The translations under genes were made by a program, and so were the position numbers. Under the pieces are notes generated by a model. It had not been told where the DNA came from and searched no databases. It worked only from the letters and a program-made list of their open reading frames with translations. DNA of 33,286 bases from Aquipuribacter sp. SD81 (lineage in GTDB: Bacteria; Actinomycetota; Actinomycetes; Actinomycetales; JBBAYJ01): assembly GCF_037153975.1 (NCBI RefSeq), contig NZ_JBBAYJ010000032.1:1-33286 (forward strand). Reading direction: 5' to 3'. Position 1 is the stretch's first letter; each line of letters starts with the position of its first letter. Shown in pieces: positions 25,603 to 33,054 of this stretch.

Positions 25603-27744
25603 TCAGCGGGGCGGCCCCGGCAGGGCCGCCACCGCCGTCCACCCCGGCGACCAGCGGGCGAGGCTGAGCGTGGCGAGCGAGGCCCCGGCGAGGTCGGAGA
25701 CCACCGCGCGCCCCGAGCCCCGGTTGTAGGTGAGGACCTCGCTGCGCTCGGTGCCGTCGGTCTCGACGTCGACCACCGAGTCCCAGCCGACGGACCAGCG
25801 GGCCATGGCGAGGGTGCTCGGCGAGGAGTCGGCGGCGAGGTCGGACACCACGGCACGCCCCGAGCCCCGGTCGTAGGTGAGGACCTCCGAGCGGATGGTC
25901 CCGTCGGCCTCGACCGCGACGACCGAGTGCCAGCCGGCCGACCACCTGGCCAGCGCCAGCGTCCCCAGCTGCGCCCCGGCGCCGAGGTCGGAGAAGACCG
26001 CCCGCCCCGAGCCCCGGTTGTAGGTGAGCAGCTCGGTGCCGGCCGTGCCGTCGGACTCCACGGCGGCGACCTGGTCCCAGCCGGTCGACCAGCGGGCCGT
26101 CGACAGGGTGCTCGGCGTCCCCGACGCCGACAGGTCCGACACGACGGCGCGGCCGGTGCGCCGGTTGTACGTGAGGACCTCGGTGCCCTCGGTGCCGTCG
26201 GCCTCCGCCGCGACGACGGCGTCCCAGCCCCGTGACCACGTCGCGCCCGCCGCTGCCCCGATCGAGCCGTCGGCGCCGACCTCGTGCAGCTGCGCGCGCC
26301 CCGAGCCCGCGTCGTAGGTGAGCACGGCGCGGCTCCCGCCCGGCAGCGTGACGGGGACGACGGCGTCCGAGCCGGTGGCCAGGGTCGCGCTCGAGAGCGT
26401 GACGAGCCCGCCGTCGAGGAGCGGGCGGGTGACGACGGCCCGACCACCGCGGGCGTCGTAGGTGAGCAGGTCCGTCGGCTGCGGGGGCACGGTGGTGGGT
26501 CGGAAGAGGTGGCTGCGCAGGCCGAGCGCGGTGCGCGCCTGCTCCCCGGTCACCTCGACGCGGCCGGCCGTGCCGCGGACGGTGAGCGTCCGGACGCGGC
26601 CGTCGAAGGGGCCGACCCCGTCCCCGGTCACGGTGAGGGAGAGGAAGTCGCCGACCGCCGGCCACGTCCGCTCGATGCGCTCCGGGGTGAGCGTCACGCT
26701 CCAGCGGGAGTAGGGGTTGCGCCCGTCGGCGTCGTCGTAGGGGTCGAGGCGGGTCGCCCAGCCGTTGCTGCCGTTGGTGACGCCGCCGTTGCTCGAGCTG
26801 AACTCGGTGCGCACGACAGCGGTCCCCCGGCGCACGACCCGGTCCCGCGTGGCGTCGACCGCGGCCCGCACCGAGGCGACCTCGTACGGCGTCACGGTGC
26901 CCGCGGCGCTGGTCCGGCTGACGCCGCGGTACACCTGGCACTGCGTGGTGTCGAGCACGTCGAAGTGCGTCGCACCCTGCGAGCAGCGGGAGTGCGCGTA
27001 CGAGCGTGCGGCGACGGCCTGCGCCTGCAGCGCGGCGGCTGGCCACGACGAGGGCATCTCGGCGCCGACGACGCTGTAGAGGTACTGCTCGAAGGGCAGG
27101 GTGTTGACGAGGTCCGCGGAGCCCGTCCCGGTGCCGACGAGCGACAGGGTCCCCCGGTAGCGCTGCACCGAGCCGTCGCTGCGCAGCACGCCGACGGCGT
27201 CGGAGTCGGTCGCCACGACGACGGGCCCCGGGACCGAGGCGGGCCACCCGGTCGGGGTGCGGTACGTGCCGGCGGAGCGCACGGTCACCTCGAACCCGCC
27301 GCTCACCCGCCGCACGCGGAGCCGGTCGCCGACGGTGTCGACGCGGAGGGGGGTCCCGTCGGCGCCGTCGCGCACGGTCGACCCCGCCCCGAGCGGGAAC
27401 GTCTGCGTGCTGCCGGAGCCGACCTTGACGCGGATGCTGCCCCGCGACTGCGTCGCGAGGTCGTCGCCCGGGTAGTAGAAGGCGACGATCTGCGCGACGG
27501 ACTGCCCGGCGAGCGCACGGCCGTAGGCGCCGTACTGGCTCATGCCGCGGCCGTGGCCGAAGCCGGCACCCTCGAGCACGACGTCGCCGTCGACCGCGGA
27601 CGCCGGCGCCGCGAGGGCTCCCGGCACCAGCACGCCCACGAGCGCCGTCACGAGGGCGGTCACGACGGCCGCGAGGACCCGGCGGGGGGCCGAGAGGCCC
27701 CCGCCGGTCGCCGGTCGGGCGACGCGCGTGGTGCGTGTGCGCAT
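25603..27744 (-). CDS. Secreted SpoIID/LytB-domain protein with six C-terminal propeller-like repeats
   Basis: A 713-residue exported protein. The signal peptide covers residues 1-50 (basic start, LAAVVTALVTALVGVLV core, cut likely after ALAAPASA). GFGHGRGMSQYGAYGRALA (61-79) and the catalytic region LPFEQYLYSVVGAEMPSSWP (216-235; Glu229 equals Glu88 of B. subtilis SpoIID) with LQAQAVAARSYAH identify a SpoIID/LytB domain, a lytic transglycosylase acting on glycan strands stripped of peptides. FSSSNGGVTNGSNGWATR (315-332) is also family-like. In Firmicute SpoIID the GHGxGMSQ motif is at the C-terminal end; here it comes first. Residues 424-713 are six 49-residue repeats. Tyr recurs at 429, 477, 526, 575, 624 and 673, with RWSxGWDxV strands between. 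The same array ends the upstream amidase. The ATG lies 5 bases after the amidase stop, so the two genes form one operon. Confidence 0.9.
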   Translation of the reverse strand: MRTRTTRVARPATGGGLSAPRRVLAAVVTALVTALVGVLVPGALAAPASAVDGDVVLEGAGFGHGRGMSQYGAYGRALAGQSVAQIVAFYYPGDDLATQSRGSIRVKVGSGSTQTFPLGAGSTVRDGADGTPLRVDTVGDRLRVRRVSGGFEVTVRSAGTYRTPTGWPASVPGPVVVATDSDAVGVLRSDGSVQRYRGTLSLVGTGTGSADLVNTLPFEQYLYSVVGAEMPSSWPAAALQAQAVAARSYAHSRCSQGATHFDVLDTTQCQVYRGVSRTSAAGTVTPYEVASVRAAVDATRDRVVRRGTAVVRTEFSSSNGGVTNGSNGWATRLDPYDDADGRNPYSRWSVTLTPERIERTWPAVGDFLSLTVTGDGVGPFDGRVRTLTVRGTAGRVEVTGEQARTALGLRSHLFRPTTVPPQPTDLLTYDARGGRAVVTRPLLDGGLVTLSSATLATGSDAVVPVTLPGGSRAVLTYDAGSGRAQLHEVGADGSIGAAAGATWSRGWDAVVAAEADGTEGTEVLTYNRRTGRAVVSDLSASGTPSTLSTARWSTGWDQVAAVESDGTAGTELLTYNRGSGRAVFSDLGAGAQLGTLALARWSAGWHSVVAVEADGTIRSEVLTYDRGSGRAVVSDLAADSSPSTLAMARWSVGWDSVVDVETDGTERSEVLTYNRGSGRAVVSDLAGASLATLSLARWSPGWTAVAALPGPPR
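25606..26475 (-). repeat. Six 49-codon repeats of the SpoIID-type protein
   Basis: In-frame repeats of about 147 bases. The last four are very close even at the DNA level (GAGCCCCGGTTGTAGGTGAG recurs on the plus strand), suggesting recent internal duplication or homogenisation. Unit pattern: E-V/L-L-T-Y-N/D, GSGRAVVSDL, then RWSxGW and VEADGT. Confidence 0.85.
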
Positions 27745-27749
27745 CGGGA

Positions 27750-29870
27750 TCACCTGATCGTCCTGGTCCCCCCGGACTGCGTGACGTCGGTGGTGACGAT
27801 ACGCCCGCTCCGGCTGTTGTAGGTGAGGATCTCCGAGCCGGGGGTGCCGTCCACCTCGGTCGCGACGACGCGCGACCAGCCGGTCGACCACGAGGCGAGG
27901 TTCACGGTGCCGGTGCGGCCCGTCGAGGCGATGTCGGTGAGGACCACGCGGCCGCTGCGGCTGTTGTACGTCAGGAGCTCGGAGCCGGGCGTGCCGTCGA
28001 CCTCCAGGACGCTCACGACGTCCCAGCCCGGGCTGAAGCGCTGCTCGCGCAGCGTCGCGGAGCCCGTGCCGCGGGACAGGTCGACGAACAGGTGGCGTCC
28101 GGTCGTGGGGTTGTACACCGACAGCTCCGAGCCCGTCCGGCGGTCGACGTCGACGACCTGCAGGTACGTCCAGCCCGGGGACCACGCGCTCTCGCGCAGG
28201 GTGCGGGTGCGCGTGCCCTCGAGCTTCGTCACGAGCTGGCGGCCGGTCGCGGCGTCGTAGACGAGCAGCTCGGACCCGGACCTGCCGTCGACCTCGACGG
28301 CGAGGACGCGCGTCCAGCCCTTCGACCACCGCAGGTCGGCGTCCACGCTCGTCGCACCGTCCGCGGCGAGGTCGTGGACCAGCGCCCGGCCGGAGGCCGC
28401 GTCGTAGACCAGCACCTCGTCGCCGGCGGAGCCGTCGAGCTCGGCGGGCACGACCGAGTCCATGCCCGTCGGCCACGAGGAGCGCGCGAGGACGCTGAAG
28501 GCACCCGTCGTCGTCTGGTCGTAGACGACGGCCTGCCCGGTGGCCCGGTCGTAGGCCAGCAGCTCGGTGCCGGCGGTGCGGTCCGCCTCGACGGGCACGA
28601 GGGTCTGCCCGACGGTGGCGCCGCCCGCGAAGGCCGCGGCCGTGCTGCGGATCGCCGGCATGCTCGACACGAGGTTGCGGCCGGGGCAGGCGGTGAGGCC
28701 CACGTCGCGGTGGGCGAAGACGCGCGGCAGGGACACCCGCGTCCCGGAGGAGTAGCGCGAGGTGCCGCCGGCGGAGGTGAGGCTCACGGTGCCCGTGGCC
28801 GGGGTGCCGAAGGCGCCGAGCTTCCACCCGATGACGCGGCCGATCGTGGTGACCATCACCGAGGGGGCCGAGGCCGTCTCGTAGTTGCCGAGGGCGGACA
28901 CGCCCATCGTGCGGTCGTTGAAGCCGCCGGCGTGGGCGCCGCGGACGGCGCGGGTGATGCCGCCGAAGCGGCCCTCGAACACCTGGCCGTACTTGTCGAC
29001 GAGGAAGTTGTAGCCGACGTCGCACCAGCCGAGCGAACCCGTGTGGTACGCGTAGATGCCGCGCACGATGCCGGCGCTCTCCGACCTCGAGTAGCTGTTC
29101 GTCCCGGCGGTGTGGTGGACCGTGGCCGCCACGAGGTCCTTGGAGTACGACGGGGTGCAGCGGCGGCGGGACTCGTCGGCCCCCCACGCCGCACGGCTGA
29201 TGATCGTCGGGCGGGTGGTGAAGGCCTCCGACGCGGTGATGGCCTGCTCGGTCTCGACGAGGTCCGCGGGGGTCTCGCCGGGGTCGATGGTCACGGCGTT
29301 GATGTCCTCGGGCAGCCGGCCCTCGCTCGTCACGACCCGCACCTGGACGGCGTCGGCGCCGTCGGTGACGAGGGGCTCGGTGCCGTCGACGCCGGCCGCG
29401 AGGCGCGCCTCCTCGGTGCCGGCGTCCGGGCCGCCGTCGTTGCGCTCCAGGGCCGTCCACCCCGTCCAGCCGTCCGCCTCCCGCAGGCGGGCCTCGACGG
29501 TCACCGTGCCGGTGTCCTGCTCGTCGGTCTCCCAGGTGACGCCCATGACGGAGAACTCGTCGGTGGGGATGACGCCGGTCTGGAAGGTCGTGGGGTCGAC
29601 GGTGAGCAGCGACGTCCCGGACGGCTCGACGGACGGCTCGATGGACGGCTCGGCGGACGGCTCGGCGGACGCCTCGGTGGACGGCTCGGCGGACGGCACG
29701 GCGGACGCCTCGGCCGACGGCGCGACGGGCTCGAGCTCGGCGGCCAGCGACACGGTGCTCACAGCCGCCTGCACGCCGGGGGCGGGCAGGGACACCACGT
29801 CGAAGACGAGGAGACCTCCGACCATCGTCGTGGTGGCGAGGGCGGCGGTCAGCCGGCGGAGGTGCGTCAT
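27750..29870 (-). CDS. Secreted PGRP/Amidase_2-type N-acetylmuramoyl-L-alanine amidase with six C-terminal repeats
   Basis: A 706-residue exported protein. A signal peptide (1-36, ending LPAPGVQA) is followed by a Ser/Glu/Pro/Ala linker (51-85), then a domain with VMGVTWETDEQDTGTVTVEAR and W-G-W motifs seen in actinobacterial PGRP-type proteins, and then the amidase at about 218-415. IISRAAWGAD begins it. ATVHHTAG (249-256) and FAHRDVGLTACPG (385-397) supply the zinc ligands His252, His387 and Cys395. GIYAYHTGSLGWCDVGYNFLVD and GGFNDRTMGVSALGNY are core PGRP strands. It should cut the amide between muramic acid and L-alanine. Residues from about 424 are six 49-residue repeats (Tyr at 440, 489, 538, 586, 635, 684). 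ATG 29870 is preferred over ATG 29891 because GAAGGA lies 5 bases upstream. Confidence 0.92.
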   Translation of the reverse strand: MTHLRRLTAALATTTMVGGLLVFDVVSLPAPGVQAAVSTVSLAAELEPVAPSAEASAVPSAEPSTEASAEPSAEPSIEPSVEPSGTSLLTVDPTTFQTGVIPTDEFSVMGVTWETDEQDTGTVTVEARLREADGWTGWTALERNDGGPDAGTEEARLAAGVDGTEPLVTDGADAVQVRVVTSEGRLPEDINAVTIDPGETPADLVETEQAITASEAFTTRPTIISRAAWGADESRRRCTPSYSKDLVAATVHHTAGTNSYSRSESAGIVRGIYAYHTGSLGWCDVGYNFLVDKYGQVFEGRFGGITRAVRGAHAGGFNDRTMGVSALGNYETASAPSVMVTTIGRVIGWKLGAFGTPATGTVSLTSAGGTSRYSSGTRVSLPRVFAHRDVGLTACPGRNLVSSMPAIRSTAAAFAGGATVGQTLVPVEADRTAGTELLAYDRATGQAVVYDQTTTGAFSVLARSSWPTGMDSVVPAELDGSAGDEVLVYDAASGRALVHDLAADGATSVDADLRWSKGWTRVLAVEVDGRSGSELLVYDAATGRQLVTKLEGTRTRTLRESAWSPGWTYLQVVDVDRRTGSELSVYNPTTGRHLFVDLSRGTGSATLREQRFSPGWDVVSVLEVDGTPGSELLTYNSRSGRVVLTDIASTGRTGTVNLASWSTGWSRVVATEVDGTPGSEILTYNSRSGRIVTTDVTQSGGTRTIR
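27753..28601 (-). repeat. Six repeats of the amidase, same family as in the SpoIID-type protein
   Basis: Repeats of 48-49 codons with the pattern S-E-L-L-x-Y, SGRxxxxDL, WSxGW and VEVDG. The array starts with the last strand of a unit (LVPVEADRTAG) and ends before it (SGGTRTIR). This staggered ending is typical of closed beta-propellers, where the N-terminal strand completes the last blade. Confidence 0.8.
29620..29715 (-). repeat. 12-base tandem repeat coding the Ser/Glu/Pro/Ala linker
   Basis: Eight units of the type GACGGCTCGGCG (plus strand), coding Pro-Ser-x-Glu-like tetrapeptides that probably form a flexible spacer between the signal peptide and the catalytic part of the amidase. Confidence 0.8.
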
Positions 29871-30254
29871 CACGATCCTTCGTTTCGTCATCGGCGTGTC
29901 GCGTGTGACTCAAGTGACCAGTGGTGCTAGTGGGACGCGAGGGATGCTAACCGGTCACCACACGCGAGCGTCTAGGTGCGTACCGTCAATAGGTCGGGCG
30001 CCCGACGGACTCACTTGAGCCGTCAGGGCGCCGCCGCTACCACGTCCGCGCTCCGTCGCAGGTGAGGCGCGACGGCGCGTACGGGTGAGCGGCGGACCTC
30101 GTCCGGGCGGCCGTCCCCCGTCCGGACGAGCGGCACGACGGAGCGCGTACGGCCGTCCGGGCGAGCCCACGGCCTCGACGGGGCGTACGAAGCCGGAGGG
30201 GCCACGAAGCCGTCCGGGCCGTGGGGCCGGCCCGGGTGCGGGCGCGCCACGGAG
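29871..30254. other. Intergenic region upstream of the amidase operon
   Basis: No convincing gene. The part 29880-30020 is less GC-rich and should hold the amidase promoter. TTAGCAT on the minus strand (29946-29952) is a possible -10, with an AT-containing leader of about 70 bases before ATG 29870. Inverted 9-base copies CTCAAGTGA (29909-29917) and TCACTTGAG (30011-30019) frame this stretch and are candidate regulator sites. From 30060 to 30254 the sequence is GC-rich with loosely repeated GGCCGTCCGGGCG-like motifs. Open frames there are low-complexity and look like chance. Confidence 0.5.
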
Positions 30255-30352
30255 CAGCCGGGACGGGGCAGCCGGGACGGGGCAGCCGGGACGGGGCAGC
30301 CGGGACGGGGCAGCCGGGACGGGGTGGCCGGGACGGGGCAGCCGGGACGGGG
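30255..30352. repeat. 14-base G-rich tandem repeat, seven units
   Basis: Five consecutive perfect copies of CAGCCGGGACGGGG, one with TG for the first CA, then one more perfect copy. The remnant TGGCCG follows. It is intergenic, 70 bases beyond the end of the acyl-CoA dehydrogenase gene. Each unit has two G-runs (GGG and GGGG), so any two neighbouring units meet the simple rule for a G-quadruplex on the plus strand. Confidence 0.9.
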
Positions 30353-30421
30353 TGGCCGCGGTGCGGTCGCCACGGGCGGGCCGCGCGGGACGGGGACCCG
30401 GTGCAGCGGGCCCGCGTGAGG

Positions 30422-31567
30422 TCAGCGCAGGAGCGAGCGCCCCATCACGAGCCGCTGGACCTGGTTCGTGCCCTCGTAGATCTGCGTGATCTTCGCGTCG
30501 CGCATCATGCGCTCGACGGGGTGGTCGGACACGTAGCCCGCCCCGCCGAGCAGCTGCACGGCGTCGGTCGTCACCTGCATCGCGACGTCGGAGGCGAAGC
30601 ACTTGGCCGCGGCGCCGAAGAAGCCGAGGTCGGCGTCGTCGCGCTCGCTCTTCGCCGCGGCGACGTACACGAGCTGCCGGGCGGCCTCGAGCGTCATCGC
30701 CATGTCGGCGAGCATGAACTGGATGCCCTGGAACTCCGCGACCGCGCGGCCGAACTGGCGGCGCTCCTTGACGTAGTCGCGGGCGTAGTCGAGCGCCCCC
30801 TGCGCGATGCCGACGGCCTGCGCCCCGATCGTGATGCGCGTGTGGTCGAGCGTGCGCAGCGCGATCCTCAGCCCCTGGCCCGGCTCGCCCACGAGGCGGT
30901 CGCCCGGGATGCGGCAGCCGTCGAACAGCAGCTCGCGGGTGGGCGAGCCCTTGATGCCGAGCTTCTTCTCCTTCTCCCCGAAGGTGAACCCCGGGTCGCC
31001 CTTCTCCACGACGAAGGCGCTGATGCCGCGGGAGCCCGCGTCGGGGTCGGTGACGGCCATGACCGTGTAGAACTCGCTGACGCCCGCGTTCGTGATCCAC
31101 GACTTCTGCCCGTCGAGCACCCAGTCGTCGCCGTCGCGGCGGGCGCGGCAGCGCATGGCCGCGGTGTCGGAGCCGGCCTCGCGCTCCGACAGCCCGTAGC
31201 TGAAGCCCTCGCCGCGGGCCAGGCGCGGCAGGTAGCGCGCCTTGACCTCCTCGGACCCGGCGAGCAGGACGGGCATGGACCCGAGCTTGTTGACGGCCGG
31301 GACGAGCGAGCTCGAGGCGCACGCGCGGGCGACCTCCTCGATGACGAGGCACACCTCGAGCGCACCGGCGCCGACGCCGTCGTAGGCCTCCGGGACGTGC
31401 GGGGCGTGGAAGTCGCTGGCGACCAGCGCGTCGTGCGCCTCCTGCGGGAAGCGGGAGTCGCGGTCGACCTCGGCGGCGTACGGGGCGACCTTGTCCGCCA
31501 CGACCGCGCGCACGGCCTCCTGCAGGTCCCGCTGGTCCTCGGTCAGGGTGTAGGCGTCCTCGCTCAC
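30422..31567 (-). CDS. Acyl-CoA dehydrogenase (FadE25-like)
   Basis: A 381-residue FAD enzyme that oxidises acyl-CoA to enoyl-CoA in fatty-acid or branched-chain degradation. Motifs: VPEAYDGVGAGALEVCLVIEE (58-78), YGLSEREAGSDTAAM (124-138, flavin and substrate loop), GQKSWITNAG (153-162), RRQFGRAVAEFQ (269-280) and QIYEGTNQVQR (362-372), where Glu365 is the catalytic base as in Glu376 of MCAD. Length is typical. GTG 31567 is set by TAGCAT 7 bases upstream; a longer reading to 31630 would cross that promoter. Mycobacterial fadE25 lies near the rmlD/TIGR03089/GtrA genes, so this placement is probably ancestral. The true substrate is not readable. Confidence 0.95.
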   Translation of the reverse strand: MSEDAYTLTEDQRDLQEAVRAVVADKVAPYAAEVDRDSRFPQEAHDALVASDFHAPHVPEAYDGVGAGALEVCLVIEEVARACASSSLVPAVNKLGSMPVLLAGSEEVKARYLPRLARGEGFSYGLSEREAGSDTAAMRCRARRDGDDWVLDGQKSWITNAGVSEFYTVMAVTDPDAGSRGISAFVVEKGDPGFTFGEKEKKLGIKGSPTRELLFDGCRIPGDRLVGEPGQGLRIALRTLDHTRITIGAQAVGIAQGALDYARDYVKERRQFGRAVAEFQGIQFMLADMAMTLEAARQLVYVAAAKSERDDADLGFFGAAAKCFASDVAMQVTTDAVQLLGGAGYVSDHPVERMMRDAKITQIYEGTNQVQRLVMGRSLLR

Positions 31568-31574
31568 GCGGTCG

Positions 31575-31580
31575 ATGCTA
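31575..31580 (-). promoter_or_regulatory. -10 box of leaderless acyl-CoA dehydrogenase gene
   Basis: TAGCAT on the minus strand, 7 bases before GTG 31567. Confidence 0.55.
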
Positions 31581-31645
31581 CGCCCGCCGGTTACTCGCCG
31601 GTAACCCCGTCGCGGCCTCGGCACGGGCACGACCGCGGTGGCCTG

Positions 31646-31651
31646 TAGCCT
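31646..31651 (+). promoter_or_regulatory. -10 box of leaderless ugd
   Basis: TAGCCT followed by 8 bases and GTG 31660. Confidence 0.5.
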
Positions 31652-31659
31652 CCGGACCC

Positions 31660-33000
31660 GTGCGTATCTCTGTCATCGGTTGCGGGTACCTGGGGGCCGT
31701 GCACGCGGCGTGCATGGCCGAGCTCGGCCACGACGTCGTCGGCATCGACGTCGACGAGCGCAAGGTCGAGCTCCTGTCGGCCGGGAAGGCGCCCTTCTAC
31801 GAGCCCGGCCTGCCGGAGCTGCTCGAGCGCGTCGCCGGCACCGGGCGGCTGCGCTTCACCACCGACATGGCCGAGGCCGCGGACGCCCAGGTCCACTTCG
31901 TGTGCGTCGGCACCCCGCAGCGCAAGGGCGAGTACGCCGCCGACCTCACCTACGTCGACGCGGCGGTCGACGCCCTTGCCCCGCACCTGCGCGGCACCGC
32001 CGACGCCCCCGTCCTCGTCGTCGGCAAGTCGACGGTGCCCGTCGGCACCGCCGCCCGTCTCGCCGACCGCGTGCAGGAGCTGCTGCCGGAGGGCGGGCAC
32101 GCCCTGCTCGCGTGGAACCCGGAGTTCCTGCGCGAGGGCTTCGCGGTCCAGGACACCCTCACCCCCGACCGGTTCGTCTACGGCCTGCCCGACGGCGACG
32201 CGGGTGCGACCGCCAAGGCGCTGCTCGACGAGGTGTACGCGACCCCGCTCGGGGCCGGCACGCCCCTCGTCACCACGGACTACGCGACCGCCGAGCTCGT
32301 CAAGGTCGCCGCGAACTCCTTCCTCGCGACCAAGATCTCCTTCATCAACGCCATGGCCGAGGTCTGCGAGAAGGTGAACGCCGACGTCGTCGCCCTCGCC
32401 GACGCCATCGGCCACGACGCGCGCATCGGGCGCCGCTTCCTCAACGCCGGCCTCGGGTTCGGCGGCGGGTGCCTGCCCAAGGACATCCGCGCCTTCATGG
32501 CGCGCGCGGGCGAGCTCGGCGTCGACCAGGCGCTGACCTTCCTGCGCGACGTCGACGACATCAACATGCGCCGCCGCCAGCGCATGGTCGAGCTGACCCG
32601 GGAGGTGTGCGAGGGCTCCCTCCTCGGGCGCCGCATCGCGGTGCTCGGCGCGGCCTTCAAGCCCAACAGCGACGACATCCGCGACTCCCCCGCCCTCAGC
32701 GTCGCCGCGCAGCTGCGGCTGCAGGGCGGTCACGTGACCGTCTACGACCCGCAGGCGGTCGAGAACGCCGCCCGGGCCTGGCCCGACCTCCGGTTCGCGG
32801 CGAGCGCCGACGAGGCGGTCGCCGGTGCCGACGTCGTCCTGCTGCTCACGGAGTGGCAGGAGTTCCGCGACCTCGACCCCGTCGCTCTCGGCGAGCAGGT
32901 GGCGCACCGGCGCCTGCTCGACGGCCGCAACGCGCTGGACCCGGCGACGTGGCGGGCCGCCGGCTGGACGTACCGGGCCCTCGGGCGCCCGCGAGGCTAG
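31660..33000 (+). CDS. ugd: UDP-glucose 6-dehydrogenase family
   Basis: A 446-residue cytoplasmic enzyme that oxidises UDP-glucose to UDP-glucuronate in two NAD-dependent steps. ISVIGCGYLGAVHAACMAE (3-21) binds NAD, VGTPQRKGEYAADLTYVD (83-100) and STVPVGTA (124-131) follow, WNPEFLREGFA (152-162) carries the catalytic-loop Glu, ELVKVAANSFLATKISFIN (212-230) holds the active-site Lys/Asn, and GFGGGCLPKD (266-275) contains the catalytic Cys271. The C-terminal VLGAAFKPNSDDIRDSPA is the UDP-binding part. Other family members act on UDP-ManNAc, UDP-GlcNAc or GDP-mannose. The overall pattern favours UDP-glucose but does not prove it. It supplies a hexuronic acid for the envelope glycan. The GTG start is fixed by the -10 box. 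Confidence 0.93.
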   Translation: MRISVIGCGYLGAVHAACMAELGHDVVGIDVDERKVELLSAGKAPFYEPGLPELLERVAGTGRLRFTTDMAEAADAQVHFVCVGTPQRKGEYAADLTYVDAAVDALAPHLRGTADAPVLVVGKSTVPVGTAARLADRVQELLPEGGHALLAWNPEFLREGFAVQDTLTPDRFVYGLPDGDAGATAKALLDEVYATPLGAGTPLVTTDYATAELVKVAANSFLATKISFINAMAEVCEKVNADVVALADAIGHDARIGRRFLNAGLGFGGGCLPKDIRAFMARAGELGVDQALTFLRDVDDINMRRRQRMVELTREVCEGSLLGRRIAVLGAAFKPNSDDIRDSPALSVAAQLRLQGGHVTVYDPQAVENAARAWPDLRFAASADEAVAGADVVLLLTEWQEFRDLDPVALGEQVAHRRLLDGRNALDPATWRAAGWTYRALGRPRG

Positions 33001-33012
33001 GCGCCCCGGGCT

Positions 33013-33038
33013 CGCCTGTCACCCGGACGGCCCAGGCG
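33013..33038 (+). terminator. Candidate terminator hairpin after ugd
   Basis: CGCCTG / CAGGCG, a 6-bp stem with a 14-base loop, lies 12 bases after the ugd stop and before the next promoter. No T-run. Confidence 0.3.
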
Positions 33039-33042
33039 GGCC

Positions 33043-33048
33043 TACCGT
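33043..33048 (+). promoter_or_regulatory. -10 box of the last gene
   Basis: TACCGT, 6 bases before GTG 33055. Confidence 0.45.
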
Positions 33049-33054
33049 TGAGGG

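Noticed and set aside
25603-29913. A single 1,436-codon minus-strand frame spanning both wall-enzyme genes
   Set aside because: Only its second half (from 27744) is the SpoIID-type protein with a signal peptide. The first half is a wrong-frame reading of the amidase gene, which has the zinc ligands in its own frame.
30255-30352. CRISPR array
   Set aside because: Units are contiguous 14-mers with no unique spacers and no cas genes nearby.
30023-30489. Small open frames across the 14-base repeat region
   Set aside because: They consist of repeated Pro/Gly/Arg units produced by a 14-base repeat read through three frames, with no start signals and no domain.
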